Positions 11,033 through 24,880 of a stretch of 64,000 bases of DNA are shown here, piece after piece; position 1 is the stretch's first letter, and each line of letters begins with the position of its first letter. Origin of the DNA: Caprimulgus europaeus (taxonomy: Eukaryota; Chordata; Aves; Caprimulgiformes; Caprimulgidae). A program made the translations under genes and the position numbers. Below the pieces are notes generated by a model. That model ran no database searches and was not told the origin of the DNA. It saw nothing but the letters and a program-made list of their open reading frames with translations. The stretch covers positions 32,391,295 through 32,455,294 of the forward strand of contig OU015524.1 in NCBI GenBank assembly GCA_907165065.1, written 5' to 3'.

Positions 11033-14000
11033 TTACTAGTTTCAATTTGCCTCTGATCTTCTGGCAAAATCCTCAACCAGTATAGCTCAAAGTAGCACCA
11101 TTAAGTAGGACCTACGTCTTAAAATGTTCTAAATCCTTGACAACACACTAGGGATTCATCCAGTGCTGTGAATTACACAGACTAGTTGCCTTTGCATAAT
11201 TGTTTTCTGAGGTCTTTGCAGTCCTAGGCTGACAATAGACTTGTTTGCTGATGGTATTAACATTTAATAGTGGACCTAGAGACAGGCAGATAGCACCTAA
11301 ATCTCTCTCCGACAGCTCCATGCCCTCCATGACAAGGGTTTGGGTTTGCTGTTGCCACAAGACGAGGGATGAAGACTTTGCTGCTGTCCTGTAGAAGCTC
11401 ACAGTCCTATGGGACTCAACACCTGCCCAGCCATTTGAACACACACAGGAGAAAGCATGCCAGGTAGCAGCACTACTTCCAACAAAGAGAGAAAAGTTAA
11501 ACTTTTCACTGACTTTTGAATGAGACATTGAGCCACTTCTCTGGGAGTAAGCATACCAGGACTCCTCCTCAGCCTGTCCAGTTCAGCAGATGACTCCCAA
11601 CTAGCCTCATGGCTGCAGTAACATGGAAAATCAGAGACACCACGTGCCAGGTACAGGAAAGCTGAAGAAATGAATCAGAATAAACTTCACTAATTGCATA
11701 AGTCTGCTCCTGGGTCAGCTGCTAGTTGGCAGAGAGTGTAGCAGCCTCATTAAGTTTCACTTACTGTGCTGCTCACTACTAGGTTGGGAAGCGGGGACTG
11801 GGGGCAGCTTCTTCCTCCACTCAACATGAATTAAAAAAACATAACAAGGTGTTTCCACCCACATTGCTGATGATGCCTGGCAAGAAGCAGAGATGCCTCT
11901 CCAAGCCTAATGCTATTCAAATGGTTTTTAAGTTCTGCTCTCCAATTTATATCTAAGGGTCTGTGAAGGAAATCACCTTTTCTGGCTAGAACAGTACCAG
12001 ACTGCAGCATGGAAGTCCTCACAGGTGGCTGAGAGCCAAATAACATAAGGTGAAGCATTATTATGTATTCAAACAGTAGTGCCAGAACTTTTCTTCCTTC
12101 AGCAAGCACAGATTTGCCATTTCGTAGTTAAATTAAAAAGCTGATCATTTCGCCTCAACTTTTTAAATAAAGATGGAAAGCTAATCAACACCTGATCTTT
12201 CCACTGGAATAAACTACAGAGAATTAAAACCAATTTATTTATTTATTTACCAGATCATCCCCCAATAACAACAAGAAATCCAAGATACTTCTGGGTAGGA
12301 TGTTTTTAGGTTTGTGGGATATAGATCCTCTGAAGACCCTTTCCTTCACTGTGAGGAAGGACAGGAGTAGGACTTGCTGAAGACTACATCCCACATTCTG
12401 GGCATTGTCCTCTTCATTCTTAAAGCCTGAATCCTGACTACTTTCCAAAACATTGCTGTAATAGTTTTATTCCAAAAGTCACCCTTGAAAATGTCAATTC
12501 AAAATATGTTTCAGATGTTTTGCATGAGGAAATTTCCTGGCAAATTAATTTCTTGCTTTGATTAAACATAATTCAGATGAGTCTCAGTACCCTGTTTTCT
12601 TCTATTTTTTTCTTGTAAAGATACATTCACAAACTGTCAGGATGTGAACTAGGCCGAGTTGATCCATTCTTGTCCCTCTGCATCTGGGTCCAGCCCATGA
12701 AGTCCTGACATCTAAAGAGGGAATAACCAGCAATTTTTGTCGCTTTGCAATAAACAGAAGTTTTTCTAGTCTCTGATATTACCTGTTCTTTTTTTCTCCA
12801 TTTAAGGCAAAGAAAACCTGTAATAATCATGAAATATCAAGGATAATACACTGCATATATGGGTGCTCTACACCTAGCAAATCAGTTTTCTGCTTAGCAA
12901 GCTGACACCTCTAGTTTTCTGCTTGCCCATCACTAAACTGTTTTAAAAGTTCATTATAATGTCCATAAATATGCATCAGCTAGACACAGAAAATAAGGTA
13001 TAGAGAGAACAAAAGCGATCTGTCAAGTTACTCAAGGCAATGCCAAAAGTCACAGAAAAAACAAAGAACTTTGACTCCAATTCCCATGCTTTTCTTCATA
13101 ATTCAAAAGAATAGCTGTTCCTGTGAGCAAGGCTCCTGCCAAAGAGATGGCTGCACCTGGGACATTTCATACTGAAGTAGGCATAGGCCTTGACTGCCTT
13201 CAGTGCCCCCAGACCTTTTGCATTCTTCTCATTGCTTCCCCCAGTGCCAAGCCACAGAAACCAGATTATGACTGAAAGCTCAGGAATCTTGGTGTCAGTT
13301 CTCTTCTGCTTAGCTTAGCAGTCACATCAAGATCTGAAGGTACTGCCTTCCAAGCCAGTGCCTGTATCTATTTGATATGGAAATGAATGCAGAGGTCCTG
13401 TTAGGAAAAAATCCTAGCCTGTCTGGCATATTAATGGAATAACACATCTTCCCTGGGAGGAAAACATTCAGTAAAGACTATTTAGTAGATATTCAATAGT
13501 TTTAACCCTCAGTGGTGATGCAAAAGACAAGGCTTTGTATTTGATGCACATGCTTCAAACCACTTCACCTAGTCTCACAGGATGCGGTTGCAGAGAGGCA
13601 GGTGAACATGTTGCGGCAAAGAAGAGAAAGAGTGCACAAGACAAAGACAGAGAAACCAAACAGGGTTGAGAGTTGAGATCTACTTAAAGCTATCAAAACT
13701 TCTCTAAAGACTATCAGTCTGGAAGAAAAGGTTGCCTGGGAGGGATGTAATACAGAAATCAGGAGTGATGTGGAAAAGGTGGATTAAGGCTGGGTGCATG
13801 ACAAGCATCAAACGAGGATCCTAGGAGCCACATTCAAAGCAAAGACATGGCTCACTACAGGTAGCAGATCTGTGAAGTTTCAAGACAAAGGAAGCTAAAA
13901 CAGATGTTAGACTTATGTATGCCAAATGGAGAAGAACTCTTCAAGAAACCATTAGGGATTAGGGAATGCACAGGAAAAAATGAGTAATGTTCTAAAAATA

Positions 14001-16674
14001 ATCAGAGGCTTGGAAAATAACAGGGATAAGAATTGTTAAATATGTTCACCATATTCTTGCTCATTAAAAACTAACTTGTACAGCTACAGTGAGTTACAGC
14101 TGCTTCTGTACAGCTAAAAACAGAGTATTGAGTATATTAACTTTTTGTTTGACCAATACAGCCATTCTATTTCATTCTTATCACAACCAAAGTTTTCTTA
14201 CCAAGGCCTGCCAAAAACTGTCCACAAATATTTAGTTTTACTGTAATAGGATGAACCCTCTTGGCCTGGTGTGAAATCAGAGTAATTAAGAGAACATTGC
14301 TTTCACAAGTTTTAAGGCAGAATGCTGAGACCTCATACTGTAACATGAATATTTGTCTCTGTGTGGTCTTCTCAGCCACACTGGCCACAAGACTCCAGGA
14401 TCTGCCCTGCTTCTCAGTCATACAGATACATGAAATTTAAGCTTGATCTTGATGCATCACCATTCAATTATTGCCATGGACTATTTCTCTTCCATAGAAA
14501 GTTAAACATATTTATATTTAACATAGTACTCCTATAAGCAAACTAGTCTGATAAATCAAGAGACCAATACCGGCTGTTGATGTAAAGGCAAACATGGTGC
14601 AGGCTTTTACTTTCCTACATCTGCCTAATTCCTGGCTAACATTCTTTAATGGGATTGATACTAGCAAGGGAGAGTAATTCATTTTTCACAGTCTCCCTCA
14701 CCTCTCAGCCTCTCTACTGAGTTTGACAACCAAGGAAGACAATTAGCAGCTACGGTGAAGTGGATGCATATTTTATGAGTTAGCTGGCAGAAAAGATACA
14801 CTCCATTTTCTTTAGTGTGTTTAGACAGTGAACTGGAGTGAACTTGAACTGCTGACCCTGTGCAATAAACCACCATGTGGTATTACCATCCTTAAGAGCC
14901 AGCTACTGCCACAGGAGATTATTTTTCTAAAATGTGACTAAGAGCAATTCTTTAAGGGGAAAAAAAAAAACCTAACAATCACAATGGTTGTAGAGAGAAA
15001 TCGCACATCCCAGGGCTTGCTTTATTTTTTTTTCCCCTTAAACATAGCTGCTACTGTATCATTAAACTATCAAGAGTAAATTTGAACAGCAAGGCAAGTT
15101 GCATAGTATTAAAAACACATTAACATCACTAGGTAGAGTTCAAATGTCGTGAGCTGCATTTTATTCCTATGATGTACCTACAATATGTACACATATCGTA
15201 GCAGCCTGATGTATGATCGTTACAGAGCTGTAACAGTGACATTGACAAAAGATAAGACAGTTGCACTTCTAGTTGTACCTGGATGAAGGGATGCAAAATG
15301 CAGTTGAAAGAGCTGCATATGAGCCCTCATACACTGACGTGATAAGTAGGCAGCCCTGAAGGAACAGGCAATTTTCTTTTGCTAATAGAACTGCATGTTA
15401 TGCTGCCAGTTTCATCTTTCATCCTAAAGAAATCAGTTTATCTGATCAGGCAAGAGTACATACTGTGGTCCTCAACCTAAATTCAAGTGCATATGAATGA
15501 GATATTAACAGTATTTAAGAAGTAACTATTATTGATCAGTTAGAATAGAATATATTCTAATTATACAATTCAAGTCACTATTGACATTCTAAAAACTACT
15601 GTTCCCTGAATAGTTCAAGTGAGGAAGCCTAGATGCTTGGTCAAGTCTGATGCATGTGTGTTTGGCTGTGTCTACAAATACCTGCTTAGTACATTTTAGG
15701 AGGTAAAATTAACAACATTGTGTCTTTATTTCAAGGTTATTTCAAGTAACTAGGACCTTCAGATTTATTTGAAAACAACTTCAAAATTAATTTTAAATAT
15801 GGGACTGAATCAAACCAACAGGTACAAATAGGTCTAATCTTTGAGAAAGTACAGAATTTAAAAGAAGAACCAGCGCAGCTGTACGTAGAGCTTGTTTTCT
15901 TTCCCCTGCTCTTCCATCCCTACTTTCCTTTGATTTTTCATCTTTCATGCCTCCCTACTGACAGTTCCAGTAAAGTATTCATTCGTTCAGGAAACTTCAC
16001 TGAAACAAACCCAGTAACATCGTGACAGCTTCCAGCAGCAAACAGCCTTGCTGTAGAAAACTGCTGAATTGGTCATCAGGCGACTCATGCATTCCCACTC
16101 AGTAGGATAGCTGCAGACTGAACAAGTCCTTGATCACTCAATATCACAGACAGGACAGCTTTATTTATTTTATTATCATGACAGGCTCCCCACCCAAAGG
16201 CACCAGTAATGTAAGTAGATAAACATGTGAACGAAAATTTGTGCATAGCAATTCCTACAGTTATTACAGAAATATATGGTTGAGCTTCAGCTCTCTTTGG
16301 GAGCCTGAATCTCTCCAAACAAGAGTGGACAGAATTTAAGAATATTACAGGGAATAGATTTAATCTGATGCCCTAGAGATAGCCTGAGTGACTTAAAGTA
16401 ATTTCCATCTCTAAAACTTATGAAAATAGAAGAGTTCAGCAGAACAACATGCAAAAAGTGTCTGGGGAACAGAATAACTGTCCTAACAACATTCATCTTT
16501 AATGCCACTTTATTTACTGTAGTTACTGTTTCCCTCTTCATATAACAACCTTTGATTAGTGTTGTCTCCTTGCAATGGCAGCAGCTATTCCTGGCCAGTG
16601 AGCCTCTTCCAAGTGGGCATGAAAGAGCTCTGGATGGCAGGTAAATTACTTGCTGACATGTTTCTAATTAGTCC
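11033..16674. other. Unassigned 5.6-kb stretch
   Basis: Open frames at 11148-11528 (126 codons) and 11831-12109 (92 codons), both minus, show no recognised domain. The rest is AT-rich and featureless to my eye. No LTR ends, inverted repeats with duplications, or LINE protein traces were found. Confidence 0.45.
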
Positions 16675-16710
16675 TGGCAGCCTGTTCCAAAGCTTAAGCA
16701 CTGCACAAGG
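16675..16710 (-). mobile_element. Possible short CR1 fragment
   Basis: GGCAGCCTGTTCCAAAGC resembles the antisense form of the CR1 3' region, where the usual wording is GGCAGCCTGTTCCAGTGC. The match does not clearly extend on either side. It could be an old CR1 scrap or coincidence. Confidence 0.25.
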
Positions 16711-19700
16711 TGAAAGGAAAAGAGCAGTAAGGAAGGGTGAGAGAAGAGGTGATATTAATGTCAAATAACCAGTTTTGAAAGCAATTCAAAGTGGCCAAAA
16801 GCCTGAGAACAACTGTGCCAAGAGGTTCTGCTTCAGTTACCTCCATTATGATGTGCGTATGCTATAGAGGGATTTCTTACTAAATCAACTTTGTGTTATA
16901 GTCCAGTATTTACTAATAACCAAGTCTCTTTCAAAGTCCACAGATTTAGTGGGAGATCAGCAAGTGAACATGGGTAAGTATTCGTTTAAATGCTGCACTA
17001 AATAGAAATTATTCCCTGAATGATAGCCTCAGTTTATAACATATAGCAGTGCACCCAGAGCAAGAACCTCCACAATCCAGCTGACCTTTCCAGGCAGGAG
17101 AATACAGCTCTATCATAGTAACCTGTGGGAACTATCAGGGTTCTAACTATGTGGATTCTATCATTCATTAATAATCTGTCCCTGACATGCTGCTGGCAGA
17201 CACGAACTAGCTCTTTCACATATGGAGCCACAAGTTTTGCTCAGCCCATACATACAGCATCTGATGGATCACTCCCAACACGCAGTGTCTGCACGCTGCC
17301 TGTGCAGAGGTATAAAAGCACAAGTTAGAGTGGCTGAAAGTCATTCCCTGCCAGCTGAACTCAGTGCCTGAAAACTTTCCCAAGCACATTGAATTTATTA
17401 CTGTGCACACAGCTAGACAGCCCCACTGAATTCACATGGGTTTGTTCGTGAGGCAAATGAGGAGCAACTTAATGTGCCTGACCTTGCATGGGAGAAGTTG
17501 AGGAGAGCTCCCATTAGCAGAATGGGAGAAGCTGTAACAGAAAACCCGGGAGATTCAGGAAAGGATAGCCTCCTAAATTGATATATCTGTCAAAATTTTT
17601 TGCATGTTTAAAATCAGATGGGTCAGCATGCTGAAGTTGCCTGTACACTAAACTTCTGCTCCTCCAACATCAGAAATCCAACTCATGCCAAAAAAACACC
17701 ACCATCTCTACCCAGCACTCTGCTTCTGATCCTGCAGGGTACTTGCATATCAGCTTCTTGCTATGAAGTAAAATTATATGTTAGCCAAACTCCAGAGCAA
17801 TTCTTCTGATGTCAAAGGACTTCTGTTTCCTTTCCATTGGTGTGATCCCCAAAATAATGACCTCTAGCTCTGCTCTTGTCTAATGAAATCTATGTAACCT
17901 ACCTTTTATTTCACTTCTAACTGGCAGAACACTTTTTAGGAACAGAAATATACCCACTCATACTGACATTTAAAGTCAGAAACCTCTAATTTCAGCCTCC
18001 CTAGCATGGGGATACTTGACTACCCATTCAGACCCAGGCCCACTGTCAAAACTTAAATTATGATCACATTGTTTAAACAGACATTATACTGTGATTGCAC
18101 ACAAATATTCAGTGGCTTCATAGTTCACAGTAGTATTAAGTAGATTTGATTTTAGCACTTTTGCCTCTCTCTACTTGAATAATCACTGAATGACTGAAGA
18201 TATTAGATACAATTCCTTTAAGTACTTGAGAAATATTATGAATTAAACAGATCAATATAGCAGTACTTTAGTCAGATTTGACTATCAACCATGCAACTTT
18301 CTCCAAGAAAACTACCAGCCACTGCTGGGACCTTTAACAGAACATCATATCACTCTAAGTCTGTATTTCCTTCTCTGATTTAAAACTGCTTTCTGGTCTA
18401 CCCTTGAGATCTCTGCTTTAATTCTTTTATTTTAAAAATCTTCAGAATAAAAGTAAAGGCAACCCCAGAGGCTTCAAGTGGGTTTATTTTCATTCACTCC
18501 TCATCTTTGTTTTCTTGACACAGCTGACAGCAGGTTGGGCTAACAGCTGTATACTCCTAGATTATTCTCAGATGTACAAAAAAAAGAACACCCAAAAAAG
18601 CAGGGAGGTTAAAATGTCAGTCTATATAGCTGCAATGCAACTGAGGCTTCAGAACTGAACACTTTATGTTCTTTTCTAAATTTAGAAAAAGTGGAGACTG
18701 GAAAGAAATAAAGACCAAAAGCAGCCATAAAGAACCAGAGCATAAACCATACAAGGAGCAGGCAAAGAGTTAAAAATAATACAACAGGGTCTAATACCTT
18801 ATAAGATAATCTGAGTCTAATACCTTAAAAAAAAAATAGTAGATTAAGGGAACTAATTAATGGGCCTAGAAGATATAGGATAGAAAGAAATAGCCAGAAA
18901 TTAAGAAAGGTAGAGATCAATGCAGGCATCAAGTGAAGGCTGTTAACAGAAAAACAACAGCAGCTCATTATATTCTCCAGGTAAATGACCAAGAGATACT
19001 TATTAGAGATATTCAAGAGATTAAGTACAAAATAAGAACACAAAGACAAAAAGCTCTGTGGCACACAGAGGGTTGACTGTGACCCATAAGGACTGCTTTT
19101 GTTTATTGCATAAACTTCAGCTTTTCTTCAGAATTGATATGCCCAGACTAAGAGCACCTGGCATGCAACAAGCCACAGCACAGGTCACTCTGAACTCAGA
19201 AAGGAAACTAGTGAAATAGCAACATAAAAATCTTCCCAAACATCTATTTTAAAAATAAAGTTTCATGCACAGCTGCTCATTCTAGGTGAAAGGCAATGAA
19301 AGATAAACTTCAATATTATTTCATCTCCTTTCTTGAAAAGCTCTACTATCTGCCAAAAGTACAGGGAGGACAGATTGCCATTATGGCCAGTAGCTCTACA
19401 GACCAGTGCCATTTGAAGATGAGGTTTTATGGTTTGTTTGGGTTTGTTGGGTTTTTTTTGTTTTTTTCCCCCCCTTCTCCCCCTAGTTTGCCAGGTGGGA
19501 CAAAATGCATTTATTGTGGCAAAAATAGTTTAGCCATTGAGTCTTGTATTTACACAGATAATTCCCCTCTGCCTCTCAAAACACTACATGGCTTGTTTAT
19601 CTGGTTAACATAATGTCAGCTCAGAAGATGATTACTCAGCCCTGCAGTCAGGACCCAGCAGTAAGGATTAACTGGAAAGTAAAATGAGAGAGGAGAGAAA

Positions 19701-22700
19701 ACTAGCATAATCCAACCTCTATGAAGCAAAAATTAAATCTTTTTAAACTTTCAGTTTGCTTTTTTAACTTTGGGGGGGGTCTTAAACTGGATTTAATTTT
19801 GGTTTTATTATAATCAGTCACCCAGACCCAAAGATTAATGATTGCTCTTTACCTTCTTTGAAATCATAACACCAACTTCAAGACTGGGAAATCTTAAAAA
19901 TAAATCAAAATGGATGTGCTTTTGACTTCTGCTTTCTGCTCCTTAAGCCAACACACAAGACTTCAAATTTGCCTCTCATAGCTGTGAGCAGCAACTACAT
20001 TTCATTTGTTTGTTTCCGTGAGGTAGGAAATCATATTTAATCACATGCCTCCAGATGTCAAATCTTTAAGAAATAGAGGAAACAATGCAAGACAACATAG
20101 TATCCTTCTGGTGCCCAACCTTTGCTGTTGTTTCTCCCCTCATTTGCAGCTTAATGAATAACAGCTAGCTACAACTATTGTTAGTTTGGTGACCCTCTGC
20201 AAAAACATACACTCTTAAGTTCACCCTTACACCCTATAAATTCACAGGGCAGAGACACACAAAATAAATTATATCCTCACTTCACAACTGGGAAACAGAG
20301 GGGAGCATCAAAACTAATTCCCATATTCAGAAAACTGCTTTACTAAACTAAATGAAAATCCTTCACATGATTAAATGCTATGATGACTGATGCTGTAAGT
20401 GATATGCCATGGAAAGGAAGAAAAAAAAAAACACACAAAACTGGCTTTTCAGATACCTGGTTTTCTACATATTTGGCCAAAGTCTTTACCTCCTGACTAG
20501 GCACCCTTTTACAAACTACATCTGATATAATCAAAATCTCCTGTCAAACATTTTATAAGATCCTTTACAAGAATGAAGATGTTCCACCAGATCACTATAG
20601 TAAACATCTATTTAGATAATGAAAGTTCCAGTCATGGCAAGATGTATGTCAAAAAAGGACATGGCATCTGAAGTTACAGACTGCTTTCTAGAGAAGGCCA
20701 TTTCCATTGGGAAATAAGACTTAATGCTTTCAGTTTATTTTGTATCCCATTTCTGCAAATACACAGGTTATGTCTGGTAATTAATTCTAAACATAAGTTA
20801 CCCGTTGACTATCAACACCTGAGCCTCTCATGATGGTCTCAGGTACATTACACAACTAGACTGCTTTAATGGAACCTAAAAGGATTTTTCGTGGCTCAGT
20901 CACACACATTGCTCTGTCTGGTCATTCCGGAAGTGTAAAGCACTGTCATAGGCTGTTGTCCTTGATGTTTCCCCTTTGCCCCTCAAAGAAACAGCAACTG
21001 TCTTTTTGACTTGTGAAATTTATAAATTGAGAGGTCTAGCACTGGCCTAAGCTTGGAGACCCAAATTCCTTGAAAAGTTCACCAGCACCACACATCCTTG
21101 GCCTGCCATCACACCTGCATACACAGCAGACTTTTGACATATTTCATGGCCATCTGCTACCAACATGCCACAGGGGCAGAATGAATTGCAAGTAATGAGT
21201 ACACTAGTTACACTCAGTTTAAATTAGGCTATGCATTCTTCTTCCTCTGAGTCTTGCCCAGAGTGAAGCTACAGCACCAAAGCAGAATTGGGAAGTTCCT
21301 CATACACCTCCCAGGCTTCAAATTCCTGCTGCTATCACTGATGCAACCTGCCTGTCCTTCCATGCTGCCTGCTCACCCACCTCTAATATCCACTCACCTA
21401 TGGGGGTAGGTCCTGCTGTCAAGGGAGGGTAAAGAAAGAAATGGACAGCAAAATACAGATTGCTTTGAAGTGAGGCTGAAAGCCACAAGCCTCAAATCTC
21501 CAAAGACAGCACCAGAAAGCTCCTTTGTCCAGTGGTCCCTCAGGGCATATCTGACCAGCCAAGGTCTTGGGGCTCAAGGGTCCAGTCTGCCTCAGCTCCT
21601 AGTATTTTTGCACATTAGGAAAGCAAGTTATGCAGGTGAAAAGGACACCAGCCAAACAAAACCAAAGGCAGTAGCAGAGTCCCTAGCATACTCCCCATAG
21701 CTCCATTTGTCACCTTTCTCAAGTAGGAATCAAAAAAGATTTTTCCTCTTACATTTAGCTCAAAGAATAAAAATATATCAAACATGGCAGCAATATATCT
21801 GGCTAAAATGCTTGCTACCACAGTTCATTTCTCATACTTGGAAAGTTTTTGCCTTTCCTAAATTCTATACAGGATATTTTATTTTCTTTACTTTAGGATT
21901 ATTACAGTGTTTTCAGCACTGCTTAACTGTCCATGAATCGTATGGGCAAGGTTATGGCCTAAAAATTAAGATGCACTTCTCCCCTCAGAAACAGGGAAAG
22001 GTTCTCTTTCCCTTTCCTTAATCAGTTAAGTGCAGGGCCAGACAGAATTCTTAAAGGCAAGAAAAGTAAAGCCAACAAGGAAGATAGGACAAGATGATTT
22101 AACAAGTCTTCCCCACCTTTGTTTCTGACAGCTAACCTAGCAGATGAAATATGTGGAACTGCATATATAACTTGGTGGTCAGATGCTAATGCTTCATGGC
22201 AGATACTGTCTCCATATAATTAGAACACAGGATTTTGTGAAATAGGAAACAAACAGTAGACTAATTAATTGTGGCAGGAAGCACATGCTTCTGCATTTCC
22301 CAGTAATTAACTGTCACTGAATCCATTGTTTTGGGTTTGGTTTTGTTTGTTTGTTTTTTTAATACAATCCAGTTTCTTAATTTAAAAAATAGGTTTATAG
22401 AAATTCCACAATCAACACCAACTATGACAGAAGAAACCCTCCAGAAGTAAAGATGCTGTCAAAGCATTCAGGTAAGTTTACCTGAATCTGAACGTAACAT
22501 AAATAAACAAATAATGGTTCCCTTACAGAAATAACAAAGAATCTATAAACTTTTTGCAGATCACAGGTCAAGAGGGATTTGTCCAGAAAGTTTGGATTTA
22601 AACAAGTCTGTGACCTAAAGGGACTTTAGCTTTTTAAAGATAGGATTTACTTTTATGAAGAAAATTACCAACTACTTATCATACTGAATACTTTCTGTGT

Positions 22701-24848
22701 ATGGATAATAGATACACTGTGATCTGCATAGAAAAAGGCAAATCAACTCAAAACTTTTAATGTACAGAAACTTGCAAATACACATTTATAATAAAGGAAA
22801 ACATGACCATATTTGAAACTGTTGAGGCTGGCCACTAGGAAGCTAACTAAGTGACTTTGATTTTCAATTATTTTCTCTCATAGAAAAACCTCTACAGGTA
22901 GGAGGAGATAGGACATTCACTGTTGACAATAAGACTATACCTGTATGACTAAAGGCGAGATTTTGCCCACTCTTGGAATTCATCTCTGTGCACCAGCTGG
23001 CTTTTTAAAAATCACGAGTCATACTCCTGCTTGCCAAGAGCTGACACAACTAGACAGCTTCCTGGTTTCTATAGCTACTTGGACTCTGGAAGGGATGACT
23101 AAATGGAAGGAAGGGTAGCCTAAAGCTACTTTTCCCCTTTTCTACAATTCTCCAGTGCACACACCCCAGAGGGAGTCTCTTATTTGACTGAGAGGTTTGC
23201 AAACTCACATATTGCAGTTGTTGAGGAAGAAATCCCAGAGGGCTTAACTGAAGGCTTTGAAAGCTTTGTATTTGTTTGAAAATGCATTAACAAAAAGCCA
23301 CATCTGAAATCCACATGGGTCCTGCCACATGTTTGTTGGGACATGTTAACTAAAACTCCCAAAGGGAGGCTGCAGACCTCAGCTTCAAGGTGCATTCACA
23401 AAGACATGTTCAAGGCACAGGCAGAATGAATACCCACAGATATTGCTGTAAAATCCTACAGAGAGTAGCTGCTCTTGGGAAACTAAGGCTGGCATTGTAT
23501 TTTGCTTATTACTGTCTAGGTTAGCTTAAGCACATGGCTTCAGAGTCACAGCAAAAAACAATATCCTGCCTTGTGTCTTCCTTAACTCTAAAGTTTACAA
23601 TGGGCAAGAGGTTTTTCCTCACATTCAGAAAGCTTCTTGAAATGTACAAATAAAAGTCCCTCTGAGAGTATTAAGAGCTGGCTGCTTTAGGGCTTGCATT
23701 GCAGCACTGGTCAAAGGATGGTCCCCAGAAGCTCATTTTTGAAGTTACCCCATTCCTACCCCTTCCTGAGTAGTTTATCCTCAGTGTGGGGAGGACAGGA
23801 TGTACACAGGTCTGCTCCAGCCTTGCTAATCACTAACACAGAAGTGCTGAGCACAAACCCTCCCTACTGACTTGGCTCAACCTATCTCAGACCTAGAAAC
23901 ACTTCCATACTAGCGGACAGGAGTATCTAGCTTGGGTGTCACATGCATGCTACCAGTTTGCTTCCAGAGTTGAGCAAGACTTGGTCCTGTGATGAGTTAT
24001 CACTGCATCATGAAAAATTACCATTTCATCTCAATTTCCCTGAGGGTGTTAAGCTGAGTGGTATAAAACAGGTCCTTTAGTTTACTAATTTATATTTGCA
24101 AGCCCATTAAAGAAATACATTATTTTCAGGAAAGGATCCAAACATTTTATTATCATAGTCTGTTTGCATAGAACACTTTAGTACATTCATCCATTTCTAC
24201 TTACATGCGAGTGGGGGAAAAAGGTTGCATTTAGATCACAATGAACACATCTCAAAGTAAAGCATTCAGTTCTGGAGCCTGGATACCTTCTTAAACCATA
24301 TCCCCCTACAGCCAGAGATGCAAGGAAGGTACGTAGATAAATATATGCCTCTACTCTCCATTTCTCTTTGCTCCCAAGACACCAGAGTGAGGGGGTTAAA
24401 GGCATTTTTCAAGCTATGGAAGAACTGCCAGCTCTGCCAGACAGTTTGGTGTAAAATGATCAGATGGAGCTGAGCACATCAGTGATTCTCCTGTAAAAGA
24501 TTTGAGAAAGATGAGAAGCACCAAGAAGATGAAGAAGTCAAGTCCTATGGTTTTGAGGCTTGAATAACTTTTGATTAGACTTCCTCTCCTGAATTTGAGG
24601 AGCAGAGTGGTTTTGGAACAATTTAACTGTCAGCGTTACAGTGGGTTCCCTTTCAGTCTTCAGTGGTTCACTATTGTGGAAATAAATTGACATATTTGCA
24701 TGTGAAAGCTCTCTATTATCATCTCTGGGCTCAGGATGGATTGAGAACTAGCAAGTCTGGAAGGAGAAAAATAATAGATTGCCCAGCAATAACAAAAAAA
24801 TAATTCCACACCTCACTTGTCCTCTTCTCCTAGCCCCCTCTCCACCCA
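16711..24848. other. Unassigned 8-kb stretch
   Basis: No gene or complete repeat is recognised. It contains T/G-rich tracts at about 19431-19475 and 22329-22361, a direct repeat of GTCTAATACCTTA at 18789-18801 and 18815-18827, and an inverted repeat at 22466-22487. Openings at 19296-19613 and 21707-22021 have no known domain and low-complexity content. Confidence 0.45.
22466..22487. repeat. Near-palindrome, 10-bp arms
   Basis: ATTCAGGTAA and TTACCTGAAT are perfect reverse complements with GT between them. No flanking transposon structure is visible. Confidence 0.6.
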
Positions 24849-24880
24849 CCCCCCCCCCCCCCCCCCAAAAAAAAAAAAAA
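24849..24880 (+). repeat. Poly(C)-poly(A) compound tract
   Basis: Eighteen C (24849-24866) run straight into fourteen A (24867-24880). The C run could form a quadruplex on the minus strand. Length in the assembly is uncertain for such tracts. Confidence 0.9.

Noticed and set aside
11148-11528. 126-codon minus-strand open frame
   Set aside because: No domain, splice signals or conserved motif is visible. It is plausible as chance in a slightly GC-richer patch.
23580-23670. CR1 antisense fragment (TTTTTCCTCACATTCAGAAAG)
   Set aside because: The match is confined to a short stretch and the neighbouring CR1 blocks are missing.
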